64,000 nt of DNA, taken from CBDAKK01 sp965196605. GTDB taxonomy: Bacteria > Spirochaetota > Spirochaetia > WTKD01 > G963693115. Below the pieces are notes generated by a model. That model saw only the letters and a list, made by a program, of their open reading frames with translations, searched no databases and was not told the DNA's origin. The position numbers were made by a program, and so were the translations under genes. Positions 1 through 7,038 of this stretch are shown here, piece by piece (position 1 is the first letter of the stretch; each line of letters starts with the position of its first letter). The stretch is taken from NCBI GenBank assembly GCA_965196605.1, contig CBDAKK010000008.1, positions 682,001 to 746,000 of the forward strand. Reading direction: 5' to 3'.

Positions 1-1
1 G

Positions 2-496
2 CAGGTGCCTTTTTTGCGTTCTGCCTCGCTTGCGGGGGACGCCGTGCCGCTTTCTGAGGTGACGCTTGATGTGCTGCGGCGCTTGCAGGGCATGGGGCGC
101 AGTTATGACCACTGTTGCGTGCTGCAGCCAACTTGCCCCTTTCGTAGCGCGGAGGACATTGTGCAGGCTTATGAACTCATGCAGGAAAAGGACGCCGACG
201 TGGTGGTGAGCGTGTGTGAGAAAAAGCACCCGTCCTACACGGGGGGTGAGTTGCCTGTAGACATGTCGCTGCACAATTTTATAGCCGCGCCCTACCGAAA
301 CGTGCTGCGTCAAGGCATGAAGAAGTTTTATGAAATAAGCGGCGCCATGTGCTTTATGCGCGTACGGGCTTATATGCAAGAACAAAACCTCTACGGTGCA
401 AAGTCCTACGCCCATGTCTTGAGCACGCGCAATGCGCTGGACATAGACACCGCCGTGGACTTTGCCTTGGCTGAGGTGCTACTGAGGCAAAACTAG
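2..496 (+). CDS. CMP-sialic/pseudaminic acid synthetase family cytidylyltransferase (5' truncated)
   Basis: C-terminal part of an acylneuraminate cytidylyltransferase (NeuA/PseF type), which activates a nonulosonic acid with CTP before glycosylation of surface structures or flagellin. The reading frame is already open at the left edge, so the true start lies outside; the GTG at position 5 is an internal valine. The first residues (RSASLAGD) match the family segment Arg-Pro-x-x-Leu-Ala-x-Asp. Further on come LQPTCPFR, the typical substrate-loop motif, and near the C-terminus DIDTAVDFALAE, the usual Asp-rich ending. Whether the sugar is sialic, pseudaminic or legionaminic acid cannot be told without the upstream genes. 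It converges on hom. Confidence 0.85.
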   Translation, partial: QVPFLRSASLAGDAVPLSEVTLDVLRRLQGMGRSYDHCCVLQPTCPFRSAEDIVQAYELMQEKDADVVVSVCEKKHPSYTGGELPVDMSLHNFIAAPYRNVLRQGMKKFYEISGAMCFMRVRAYMQEQNLYGAKSYAHVLSTRNALDIDTAVDFALAEVLLRQN

Positions 497-533
497 CGCC
501 CTAGTGCTTTGTGGGGGCAGCACGCTTGCCTTG

Positions 534-609
534 GTGGGGGCACTCCCCCCACAAAGCGCTTATGCACATACAGCGTCTTACTCAAGGGGGGTGGGGGGGC
601 TCCCCCCAC
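534..609. repeat. Two G-rich palindromes between converging genes
   Basis: The 136-base gap between the converging cytidylyltransferase and hom genes holds two copies (534-552 and 591-609) of a GTGGGGG...CCCCCAC hairpin that recurs in other gaps of this window. No U-tract follows, so a role as intrinsic terminator is uncertain; its place between two stop codons fits transcription termination or a REP-like element. No gene is seen here. Confidence 0.6.
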
Positions 610-632
610 ACAAAGGCAAAGCGTGTGAGCGA

Positions 633-1940
633 TTATACTTCCAAAATGGGGTAGGCTATGGGGGTTTCTCTCACGCTCTCCAGCGCAGCGCAGTCTTCGC
701 ATGCACGCATTAGGTCTTGCCAACGCGCGAGGTGGGTTATGATGATGAGCGCTACGCTTTCGCGGTGTTGAAACTTTTCGGGCGTGTGCGGGAGGTCTTC
801 TTGCAACACGCGTTGTATGCTTATGTTGTGGTTCTTGAGTACGCTGGCAATGTTTGCTAACACGCCCACGCTGTCGTCTACGGCAAGGCGCAGGTAGGCG
901 GAGGTTTGTAGGGGCTGCATGGTGGTTTGTAGGCTTTGCGTGTTGGTGTCACTGCGCATGCAAATGCTGCCATAGGTTTTTTCCGCGCTGCCGTTTGCAA
1001 TGGAGACTAGGTCGGCTATAATGGCGCTGGTGGTGGGTTGCCCCCCTGCGCCGCGCCCAAGGTAGAGGGTTTGCCCCGTCTCGCTGCCAACCACGCTTAC
1101 GGCATTAAAGGCACCTTTTAATGAAGCCATGGGGTGGGTGCACAGCAGAAATGCGGGGTGTACCCACACGGACACCTGTCCATTGTTCTTAATGGCCGCG
1201 GCTATGAGCTTCATGGTGTAGCCAAGGGTCTTGGCAAAAAAGAGGTCGGTGTTCTCTACCTCGCGTATGCCCTTAATGGGTATGTCGTCCATTGCTATGG
1301 TGGTGTTAAACGAGAGGGTTGATAAGACGGCTATTTTGTGTCCCGCATCAAAGCCGCCAATGTCCAGCGTGGGGTCGGCTTCTGCTAAGCCGAGTTGCTG
1401 CGCCTCCTCAAGCGCGTCTCCAAAGCTCAGCTTCTTTTCTTCCATTTCCGTCAAAATAAAGTTGCACGTGCCGTTGAGTACCCCGTACAGCGCGCTTATG
1501 TCGTTGGCTATAAGCCCGTCCGTGAGGGCGCGCACTATGGGTATGCCACCCCCGCAGCTTGCCTCAAAGGCTATGCTCACGCCGTTTTCTCGCGCCGTTT
1601 GTAGCAGCGCAGCCCCGTGGTAGGCAAGCAAGGCCTTGTTTGCCGTTACCACGTGTTTCTTGTTTTTCAAGGCGCGCTCTATTACTTCGCGCGCAAAGTC
1701 CATGCCGCCCATAAGTTCTACTATGCAGTCTATGGCGGGGTCATCTACCACTGCTTGCCAGTCTTGCGTAATGTAGGCGTCATCAATGCCTGCTTGGCGC
1801 GCCTTGTGCTCACTGCGCGTGTAGAGCGCGCGTAGGCGTGGTGTGCAGTGCGTGCGCGTTTTTAGTATTTCTTGTTTGTGTAAAAGATAGCGTGCGGTCT
1901 CGCTACCAACCGAGCCGCATCCAAATAGTCCAATGTTCAT
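633..1940 (-). CDS. hom: Homoserine dehydrogenase
   Basis: Reduces aspartate semialdehyde to homoserine with NAD(P)H, the branch point to threonine and methionine. The protein has 435 residues, normal for the single-function enzyme. It begins with the nucleotide-binding motif GLFGCGSVG, followed by VTANKALLA and EASCGGGIPI around residues 95-135, then the catalytic-domain motif NFILTEMEE and EADPTLDIGGFDAGHK with the catalytic Asp/Lys. The last ~80 residues (LRLAVDDSVGVLANIASVL) form an ACT domain, suggesting feedback control by threonine. It lies downstream of argH on the same strand with a 141-base gap, and a TATAAT-like box on the minus strand at 1954-1959 may give it its own promoter. Confidence 0.95.
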   Translation of the reverse strand: MNIGLFGCGSVGSETARYLLHKQEILKTRTHCTPRLRALYTRSEHKARQAGIDDAYITQDWQAVVDDPAIDCIVELMGGMDFAREVIERALKNKKHVVTANKALLAYHGAALLQTARENGVSIAFEASCGGGIPIVRALTDGLIANDISALYGVLNGTCNFILTEMEEKKLSFGDALEEAQQLGLAEADPTLDIGGFDAGHKIAVLSTLSFNTTIAMDDIPIKGIREVENTDLFFAKTLGYTMKLIAAAIKNNGQVSVWVHPAFLLCTHPMASLKGAFNAVSVVGSETGQTLYLGRGAGGQPTTSAIIADLVSIANGSAEKTYGSICMRSDTNTQSLQTTMQPLQTSAYLRLAVDDSVGVLANIASVLKNHNISIQRVLQEDLPHTPEKFQHRESVALIIITHLARWQDLMRACEDCAALESVRETPIAYPILEV

Positions 1941-2081
1941 AGTTACTCTTACTATTATATACTGCTGTATGCTCCAGTCTTGTATATTAGTTGAGTCTTG
2001 GCGCCTAGGTACGCGGGCGCGCGTGGTGCTTGGCGCACTGCTGGTGGCAGTGGCACAGCGCGGCGCTAGTCCTTGGGTTTT

Positions 2082-3458
2082 TTATAGGAGCGTGCGGGTT
2101 TTGTTTTGTGCCAGCTGTCCCAAGGTTGCTGCCATGGCTTTACGCTGCGCTTGGTACTGTGCCGCTAGCTGCGCTGTTTTTTCCGCGGCGTAGGCAAGGT
2201 TGGGTGCGCCGGGTGCGCCTTGTGAGCTGCGTAAGGGGAGTACCTCTTGCGGGGTAAAGCGCACAGCCGCTTGGTGGTAGCTCTGCGCCGCTTGTACGTA
2301 GGCTTCGCGGAAGGGGAGTCCTTCTTCGCGTACCAAGCGGTAGGCCTCGTCTGTGGCGTAGACTTCGGGGCTAAAGGCGCGCAGCAGGTTTTCTTTGTGC
2401 ACGTCAAAGTTGCGTAGTACTGCTTGCAATGCTTGCAGCATGCTGCGCATGGTGCGCATGCCTTCAAATGCGGGTTCTTTGCTCAGCTGTAAGTCTGCTT
2501 GGTAGCCCGAGGGCAAGCCCTTGCTCAAGCAGCGCAGGGTGGTGCTGTAGCCGGCAAAGTTTGCTGCGTAGGCGCGCAGTAGCTCTAGTACGTCGGGGTT
2601 CTTTTTTTGCGGCATTATGCTTGAGCCACTGCACAGCTGTGCGGGCAGGCTAAAGTAACCAAGCTCGGGCAGCGTAAAGAGTATAAAGTCTTCCGCAAAG
2701 CGGCTTATGGTGGTGGCTAGGTAGCCAAGTGAGTCTAGGGCTGCGCATTCGAGGCGCGCGCGGCTGTTTTGTACTGCTATTACGTTGTTTTGCACCTGCG
2801 CAAAGCCGAGTAGCTCTGCGGTGTAGGCGCGGTCTAGGTCAAGCGGTACGCCGTAGCCCGCCGCAGAGCCTAGGGGGCTGCGGTCTAGTTGCCTAAGCGC
2901 AAGGTTGAGGTGTTCTAAGTCGTCTATGAGCTGCTCGGCGTAGGAGGCAAGGTAGAGCCCCACGGTTGAGGGCATGGCGCTTTGTAGGTGAGTGCGTCCT
3001 ACCATGGGCAGCGTCTGTGTTTCTTTTGCGCGCTCCATAAGGAGCCCGAGGCACTCTGTGGCCTTGGTGGCAATTTCTAACAAGTACTCCTTCATGTACA
3101 AGCGTAGTGCTGCTTGCACTTGGTCGTTGCGGCTGCGCCCCATGTGTATTTTCTTTCCAACGCTGCCCAGCTTTTGGGTAAGCGCAAGCTCTATGGCGGT
3201 GTGGCAGTCTTCCATTTCCGCTGCTATGCTAAACGTACCATCATCTGCCGCTTTGCACAACTCTGCAAGTGCCGCACACAAGGCGTGGCATTCTTCATTT
3301 GTCAAGGCACCGCATTTGAGCAGCGTTTTTGCATGCGCCACACTTGCAACACAATCCGCCTTCACTAGCGCCGCATCCAGCATGTGGTTTTTGCCCGTTA
3401 TAAAAGCCTCTATCTCGGGGCTCAGTTCATAGCCCTTGCTCCACAGTTTTTTTGTCAT
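2082..3458 (-). CDS. argH: Argininosuccinate lyase
   Basis: Splits argininosuccinate to arginine and fumarate, the last step of arginine synthesis. The length of 458 residues is standard. Family signatures are visible: MGRSRNDQV near residue 110, GRTHLQSAMPSTVG around residue 155, and the superfamily signature GSSIMPQKKNPD near residue 280 carrying the mobile catalytic serine loop. The catalytic histidine lies in the THLQ segment. No argG is in the window, so the rest of the pathway must be elsewhere or absent. It is transcribed with hom (downstream, same strand), though the gap is too long to be sure of one operon. Confidence 0.95.
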   Translation of the reverse strand: MTKKLWSKGYELSPEIEAFITGKNHMLDAALVKADCVASVAHAKTLLKCGALTNEECHALCAALAELCKAADDGTFSIAAEMEDCHTAIELALTQKLGSVGKKIHMGRSRNDQVQAALRLYMKEYLLEIATKATECLGLLMERAKETQTLPMVGRTHLQSAMPSTVGLYLASYAEQLIDDLEHLNLALRQLDRSPLGSAAGYGVPLDLDRAYTAELLGFAQVQNNVIAVQNSRARLECAALDSLGYLATTISRFAEDFILFTLPELGYFSLPAQLCSGSSIMPQKKNPDVLELLRAYAANFAGYSTTLRCLSKGLPSGYQADLQLSKEPAFEGMRTMRSMLQALQAVLRNFDVHKENLLRAFSPEVYATDEAYRLVREEGLPFREAYVQAAQSYHQAAVRFTPQEVLPLRSSQGAPGAPNLAYAAEKTAQLAAQYQAQRKAMAATLGQLAQNKTRTLL

Positions 3459-3666
3459 AAGTACTGTTAGTATAATGCACTCCCCACCGTTTCATATTTG
3501 GGGGCAAGCATGTCTTTGTGGGGGGGGCAAGCCCCCATACCCCCCCGTGCGGTATCACGCTTATCTGCGCTCCGCGCGGGTGTCTGCGCCATGGCTCACG
3601 CGATGTGTTGCTCACGCTGTGGGTTGCCACGTAGCTAAACGCCACATGCAAAAGCCTCGGTTGGCA

Positions 3667-3714
3667 GTTCTTTTTCTTTTCTTTTTGAGGACGCAAAAAG
3701 AAAAGAAAAAGAAC
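3667..3714. repeat. Homopurine/homopyrimidine inverted repeat (20-bp arms, 8-base loop)
   Basis: A perfect inverted repeat: a T-rich pyrimidine arm at 3667-3686 (apart from the first base), loop GAGGACGC, and its purine complement at 3695-3714. The same arms with the reverse-complement loop GCGTCCTC occur at 29124-29171, so it is one element present in two orientations. The long purine strand could form intramolecular triplex DNA as well as a hairpin; that is inference. Confidence 0.7.
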
Positions 3715-4009
3715 CAAAAAGAAAAGAAAAACATCCTGTGTGCTAAAGCAGTAATGACAGAGATACTGTGCGCAAGTATTAAAAAGTACTAAAAAAAGAA
3801 CCAAAAAGTCGCGAGCGTAGCGAGGGGGTGCTGACATTCAGATTGCGGAGCGCAGCGTAGCACAAATAGAGCACTCGCACCTAAAGAAGTAGCTCCGCGC
3901 TGCGCGTCTTGAGTGCTACGCACAGGTGGCTTTGCTTGTTTGCTCATGTCTATTATTCCCTACGGCGTTAGCCCCACCCGCGTAGCGCAGCACAGCGTCT
4001 TGCCTAAAG

Positions 4010-4039
4010 GGGGGTGTGGGGGCACGCCCCCACACCCCC
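4010..4039. repeat. G-rich palindrome, 14-bp stem
   Basis: The longest member of the GTGGGGGC...GCCCCCAC family: bases 4010-4023 pair perfectly with 4026-4039 around a two-base centre. Other copies are at 534, 591, 3518, 4566, 25245, 27716, 28082, 29288, 57569 and 57907, all in gene-free gaps. Confidence 0.7.
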
Positions 4040-4223
4040 GAGCATTCAGCAAACGCCTTTTGCGCATATGCGCGATTGTTCGTGCCATTGTTCACGCGGT
4101 ATTGCGCTTTGTCTCTTGTTTACTACGGCGTTAGCCCCGCCCGCGTAGCTTCCTATGCCCGTTCCTTAGTCCCTATGGCGTAGCCACGCAGGATGTTTTT
4201 TTCTTTTCTTTGGTTCTTTCTTT

Positions 4224-4277
4224 GGTGCAAGCTCCATGTTTGTGCCGCATCGCGGCACTTATGCAGTAGTTTGCACC
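4224..4277 (+). repeat. 54-base structured repeat element, GG variant
   Basis: Outer arms GGTGCAA (4224-4230) and TTGCACC (4271-4277) are complementary. Inside, GTGCCGC (4242-4248) and GCGGCAC (4252-4258) pair around loop ATC. Compared with the neighbouring copy at 4305-4358, both stems differ but stay paired. The conserved linker after the left arm is GCTCCATGTTT. A homopyrimidine arm lies directly upstream. Function unknown. Confidence 0.7.
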
Positions 4278-4304
4278 CGTTCGCCTTCGGCTCTCGACTC
4301 TTTT

Positions 4305-4358
4305 GATGCAAGCTCCATGTTTGCACCGCACAGCGGTGCTTATGCAATAGTTTGCATC
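4305..4358 (+). repeat. 54-base structured repeat element, AT variant
   Basis: Same length and layout as the copy at 4224-4277, with outer arms GATGCAA/TTGCATC and inner stem GCACCGC/GCGGTGC around loop ACA. Further copies are at 27910-27963 (reverse), 28836-28889 and 57218-57271, with a shorter relative at 28229-28264. CCCTCGCTTC follows the right arm here and in the other AT copies. Confidence 0.7.
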
Positions 4359-4608
4359 CCCTCGCTTCTCTCGTGAGCGTCATCACAGCCGCCCCATGGA
4401 CGGGGCATTAAGGCTGACAGGGATGTTAAAAGAAAAGAAAGAAAGAACAGCCATCCGAAACATCATCATATTGCGTTAGCGTCTTGGCAACCAATGGCGT
4501 GACCCATCGCACACACGGCGTGCAGCCTTCGCGCGCGCTAGCGCAGAACGACCAGCAGTGGGGGTGTGGGGGCGTGCTGCCCCCACAAAAGCAAAAAAAT
4601 GTGTTAGC

Positions 4609-5337
4609 TTACGCAGCGGGCAGCGCTAGGTTGTGTGAGACTGATTGGACATCGTCCAATTCTTCGAGTTTTTCTATGAGCGTGAGTATCTTCTCAGTAG
4701 TTGGCTCGTCGTGTTCAACGTAGCTTGAGGGTATGCGGATTATGTCGGCTTGTAGTGGCTTGCATGCTTTGTCTTCCATGCTTTGTACCACCTGTGAGAA
4801 AAGCTCGGGCGCGGTTATTACTTCGCACACGCCGTCTTCTACTTTTACGTCTTCCGCGCCGCCTTCGAGTGCGTATTCCAAAAAGGCTTCTTCGGATAAT
4901 TGCGCCGCGTCGTAGACTATAATGCCCTTGCGCGAGAAAAGGTAGGCAACCGAGCCGAGTTCGCCGAGGCTGCCCCCGTATTTTGAAAACACATGCCGTA
5001 TTTCAGGCATGGTTCTGTTTTTGTTGTCGGTAAGGCATTCCACCATTACGGCGACGCCGCCCTTCGCGTAGCCTTCGTACACCACTTCTTCGTACGTTGC
5101 GCCCTCAGTTTCACCCGTGCCGCGCTTTATGGCACGCTCTATGTTGTCATTGGGCATGTTCTCGCTCTTTGCCTTAGTAATTGCTGTGCGCAACTTGGCA
5201 TTGGCATTGGGGTCTCCGCCGCTCTCACGCGCCGCAATAATAATTTCCTTTGCTATCCTGCTAAATATCTTCCCGCGCGCGGCATCCTGCGCGCCCTTTT
5301 TGCGTTTAATGGTTGACCACTTACTATGACCTGACAT
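4609..5337 (-). CDS. yebC: YebC/PmpR family DNA-binding regulator (TACO1-like)
   Basis: Member of the YebC/TACO1 family, found in almost all bacteria and linked to transcription control or relief of ribosome stalling. The protein has 242 residues, the usual length. The N-terminus MSGHSKWSTIKRKKGAQDA is the near-invariant family start, followed by GKIFSRIAKEIIIAARESGGDP and NARLR-type helix NAKLRTAI. The middle carries VYEGYAKGGVAVMVECLTDN, the family core, then the Asp/Glu-rich C-terminal domain ending LIEKLEELDDVQSVSHN. It is a single gene, divergent from the small coiled-coil gene at 5458. Confidence 0.95.
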   Translation of the reverse strand: MSGHSKWSTIKRKKGAQDAARGKIFSRIAKEIIIAARESGGDPNANAKLRTAITKAKSENMPNDNIERAIKRGTGETEGATYEEVVYEGYAKGGVAVMVECLTDNKNRTMPEIRHVFSKYGGSLGELGSVAYLFSRKGIIVYDAAQLSEEAFLEYALEGGAEDVKVEDGVCEVITAPELFSQVVQSMEDKACKPLQADIIRIPSSYVEHDEPTTEKILTLIEKLEELDDVQSVSHNLALPAA

Positions 5338-5457
5338 TCTGCCTCCGTACGTCTTTTTTTTTCATTGTACCACAGTGCTTTAGTAGCTTGGTTGTGCGCT
5401 TTCTTAAATCTATTGCCATGCTCACGCGGTGGGCGTTTATGATATAATAATTTTATC

Positions 5458-5811
5458 ATGGCAGAAAAAGTCTTGACAGCACAATCTGACATCAAACAAA
5501 CGCTTGTGAGTAACCTTGCAAAGGGGTTCAACTCCATGGGTGCGCTTGCTATTGTCATTGGGCTGGTAACTGCCTTGTTTCTGTACAATGCCGTTAAGAT
5601 AGACAGTCTTTCTTCGGATGTAAATCAACGCATTGATAACCTTGCCACTGAAATGAACCGACGCTTTGATGCTATGGAGCAACGCTTTGAGTCTGTAAAC
5701 CAACGCTTTGAGTCTGTAAACCAACGCTTTGAGGCTGTGGACAAACGTTTAGATCGTATTGAAAAAGCAATACTCACGCTTACTCACGAAATAAGAAGCA
5801 GCAAGAGATAA
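5458..5811 (+). CDS. Small membrane-anchored coiled-coil protein
   Basis: Unrecognised 117-residue protein. Residues ~28-45 (MGALAIVIGLVTALFLYN) form one membrane segment; the remainder is a heptad-patterned coiled coil (NQRIDNLATEMNRRFDAME, then QRFESVN units) ending in charged residues. Three consecutive 21-base DNA repeats (5680-5700, 5701-5721, 5722-5742) encode the QRFESVN/QRFEAVD heptads; the first two are identical. A TATAAT box at 5443-5448 lies just before the ATG, leaving almost no leader. Similar tail-coil proteins are common near phage-like or Treponema accessory genes, but no function can be assigned. Confidence 0.7.
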   Translation: MAEKVLTAQSDIKQTLVSNLAKGFNSMGALAIVIGLVTALFLYNAVKIDSLSSDVNQRIDNLATEMNRRFDAMEQRFESVNQRFESVNQRFEAVDKRLDRIEKAILTLTHEIRSSKR

Positions 5812-5868
5812 TCACTCAGCGTCTGTAATGTCGCGCACCGTGCCATGATGCCCGCGCGTTAGCGTGCC

Positions 5869-6990
5869 TTATTCGCGCTCAGAAATGCTAGACGGAGGGT
5901 GCTGGTAGTCGCTTTGTTTTGCCGTAGTTGGCTTGTTGAAGGTTTGTCCCAGTATGTTGTCTTCAAACTCTTTTGTTCTTATTACGCCCACTAAGCGCGC
6001 GTTGTAGTCTGTTACCTTCCACATGTTTTGCATGCGTTGTAGATAAAACACAAAGCGTTTTATGGTGGTGCTGCTACCGAGTACCTTGTATAAGAGTGTA
6101 GTAATTTCTGCATTCCTGCGTGTGTAGTAGGTCTTTTCTATGCTAAAGTGGTCGGGTGGGGCAATATCAAGAACATTCTTGCTGTTGTTTATAATTCTCT
6201 GCTTAAAGTTTGCAAGCTCTGCCTGCTGCTCTAGCGTGCTTAATGTACCAAAACTTTCGTTTGATACCGTAGTGTTTATGTATAGACTGTGCAGGTCTAT
6301 GAGGCTAAAGTAGCGTTCCCACTGCGCTGCTTGTAGTGCGCCTAACATGTGTTTTACTACTTCATCGGGCGTGTACTTTTGTAGTGTTTGCTGCGCTTCA
6401 TACTCGGGGTTGCTTTCTGTTTTAGGAGCAAGCGCTTGGTTGTCTGCAAAGTCTGTAATGGGAATGAGTATGGCGCGCGATGCTATGAAGGCTTTGGGTG
6501 TCTCTGCTTGCGGATTGAGGTAGTAGCGCGCTTGTACTTTGTAGACCCCCGCAATGGGTATTCTCACGTAGTCGTCGAGGTCTATTTCAAAGCTGTGTCC
6601 ATTTTTGGGCTCAATGCTGACGGTTTTGTAAGCGCTTGGTTCTGCTTCCTCCGCACTCGTCTTTTTTATGGGGAGGGGGACTTCGGTTTTGTCAAAAACG
6701 TCTATGCCAATGCTGCGCCGATAGTCCTCTGCTATTATAAGCCTCATGGTCTTGGGGGAGGCGTTGTATATGGTGAGCGTAATGGTTTTTGCCCCTACAA
6801 AGGGGGCTGCGAGTGCGTTTTTTTCAATGCGCAGTTCCAGTTGCGCATCATTCAGGCTTTGTCCCTGCACAGCATGCGGAGTTGCAAAAAAGAGTAAGCA
6901 CGCAATGAGCCCATGCATATGCAGTACAATTATCATACGGTGTATAGCATTGTTGCGTAAGGTCTCTACGCTTCGCGTATATCGGTTCAT
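5869..6990 (-). CDS. Exported protein of unknown function
   Basis: A 373-residue protein divergent from mfd. The N-terminus has a hydrophobic stretch (residues ~19-40, ending HAVQGQ) that looks like a signal peptide; a second start at 6936 would give a shorter and more typical signal, so the start is uncertain. Residues ~50-170 (ELRIEKNALAAPFVGAKTI..., VRIPIAGVYKVQARYYLNP) look like a beta-sandwich that could resemble a Big/fibronectin-like fold. The C-terminal half (residues ~205-340) resembles an NTF2/lumazine-type repeat of the sort used for protein-protein contact. No catalytic motif is seen. Probably periplasmic. Confidence 0.75.
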   Translation of the reverse strand: MNRYTRSVETLRNNAIHRMIIVLHMHGLIACLLFFATPHAVQGQSLNDAQLELRIEKNALAAPFVGAKTITLTIYNASPKTMRLIIAEDYRRSIGIDVFDKTEVPLPIKKTSAEEAEPSAYKTVSIEPKNGHSFEIDLDDYVRIPIAGVYKVQARYYLNPQAETPKAFIASRAILIPITDFADNQALAPKTESNPEYEAQQTLQKYTPDEVVKHMLGALQAAQWERYFSLIDLHSLYINTTVSNESFGTLSTLEQQAELANFKQRIINNSKNVLDIAPPDHFSIEKTYYTRRNAEITTLLYKVLGSSTTIKRFVFYLQRMQNMWKVTDYNARLVGVIRTKEFEDNILGQTFNKPTTAKQSDYQHPPSSISERE

Positions 6991-7038
6991 ACTACTTCAC
7001 TATATCGGAATATAGAAGAATTGCTAAAGGTATAAGAT

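Larger units (their letters stand above)
3459..4608. repeat. Intergenic repeat cluster A
   Basis: This 1.15-kb gap between argH and yebC shows no convincing gene; the open frames in it are low-complexity or overlap repeats. It is a mosaic of modules that recur, in both orientations, at 27580-29346 and 57018-58017: homopyrimidine/homopurine arms (3667-3714, 4197-4223, 4433-4450), two copies of a 54-base structured element (4224-4277, 4305-4358), a 14-bp-stem G-rich palindrome (4010-4039), another at 4566-4586, and a module starting near 4449 (CAGCCATCCGAA) that is also seen near 29171, 57439 and 57778. GC-rich palindromic words such as CCTCGCTTC...GAGCG connect the modules. Confidence 0.75.

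Noticed and set aside
2036..2052. CACTGC/GCAGTG hairpin between argH and hom as terminator
   Set aside because: Only six pairs and no U-tract on the minus strand.
3427..3837. Minus-strand frame of 136 codons in cluster A
   Set aside because: Consists of translated homopyrimidine arms (Phe/Leu/Lys runs) and palindrome sequence; overlaps the argH start.
5869..6990. Assignment of the exported protein to a named family
   Set aside because: Its beta-rich N-terminal half and NTF2-like C-terminal half are only impressions; no motif is specific enough.
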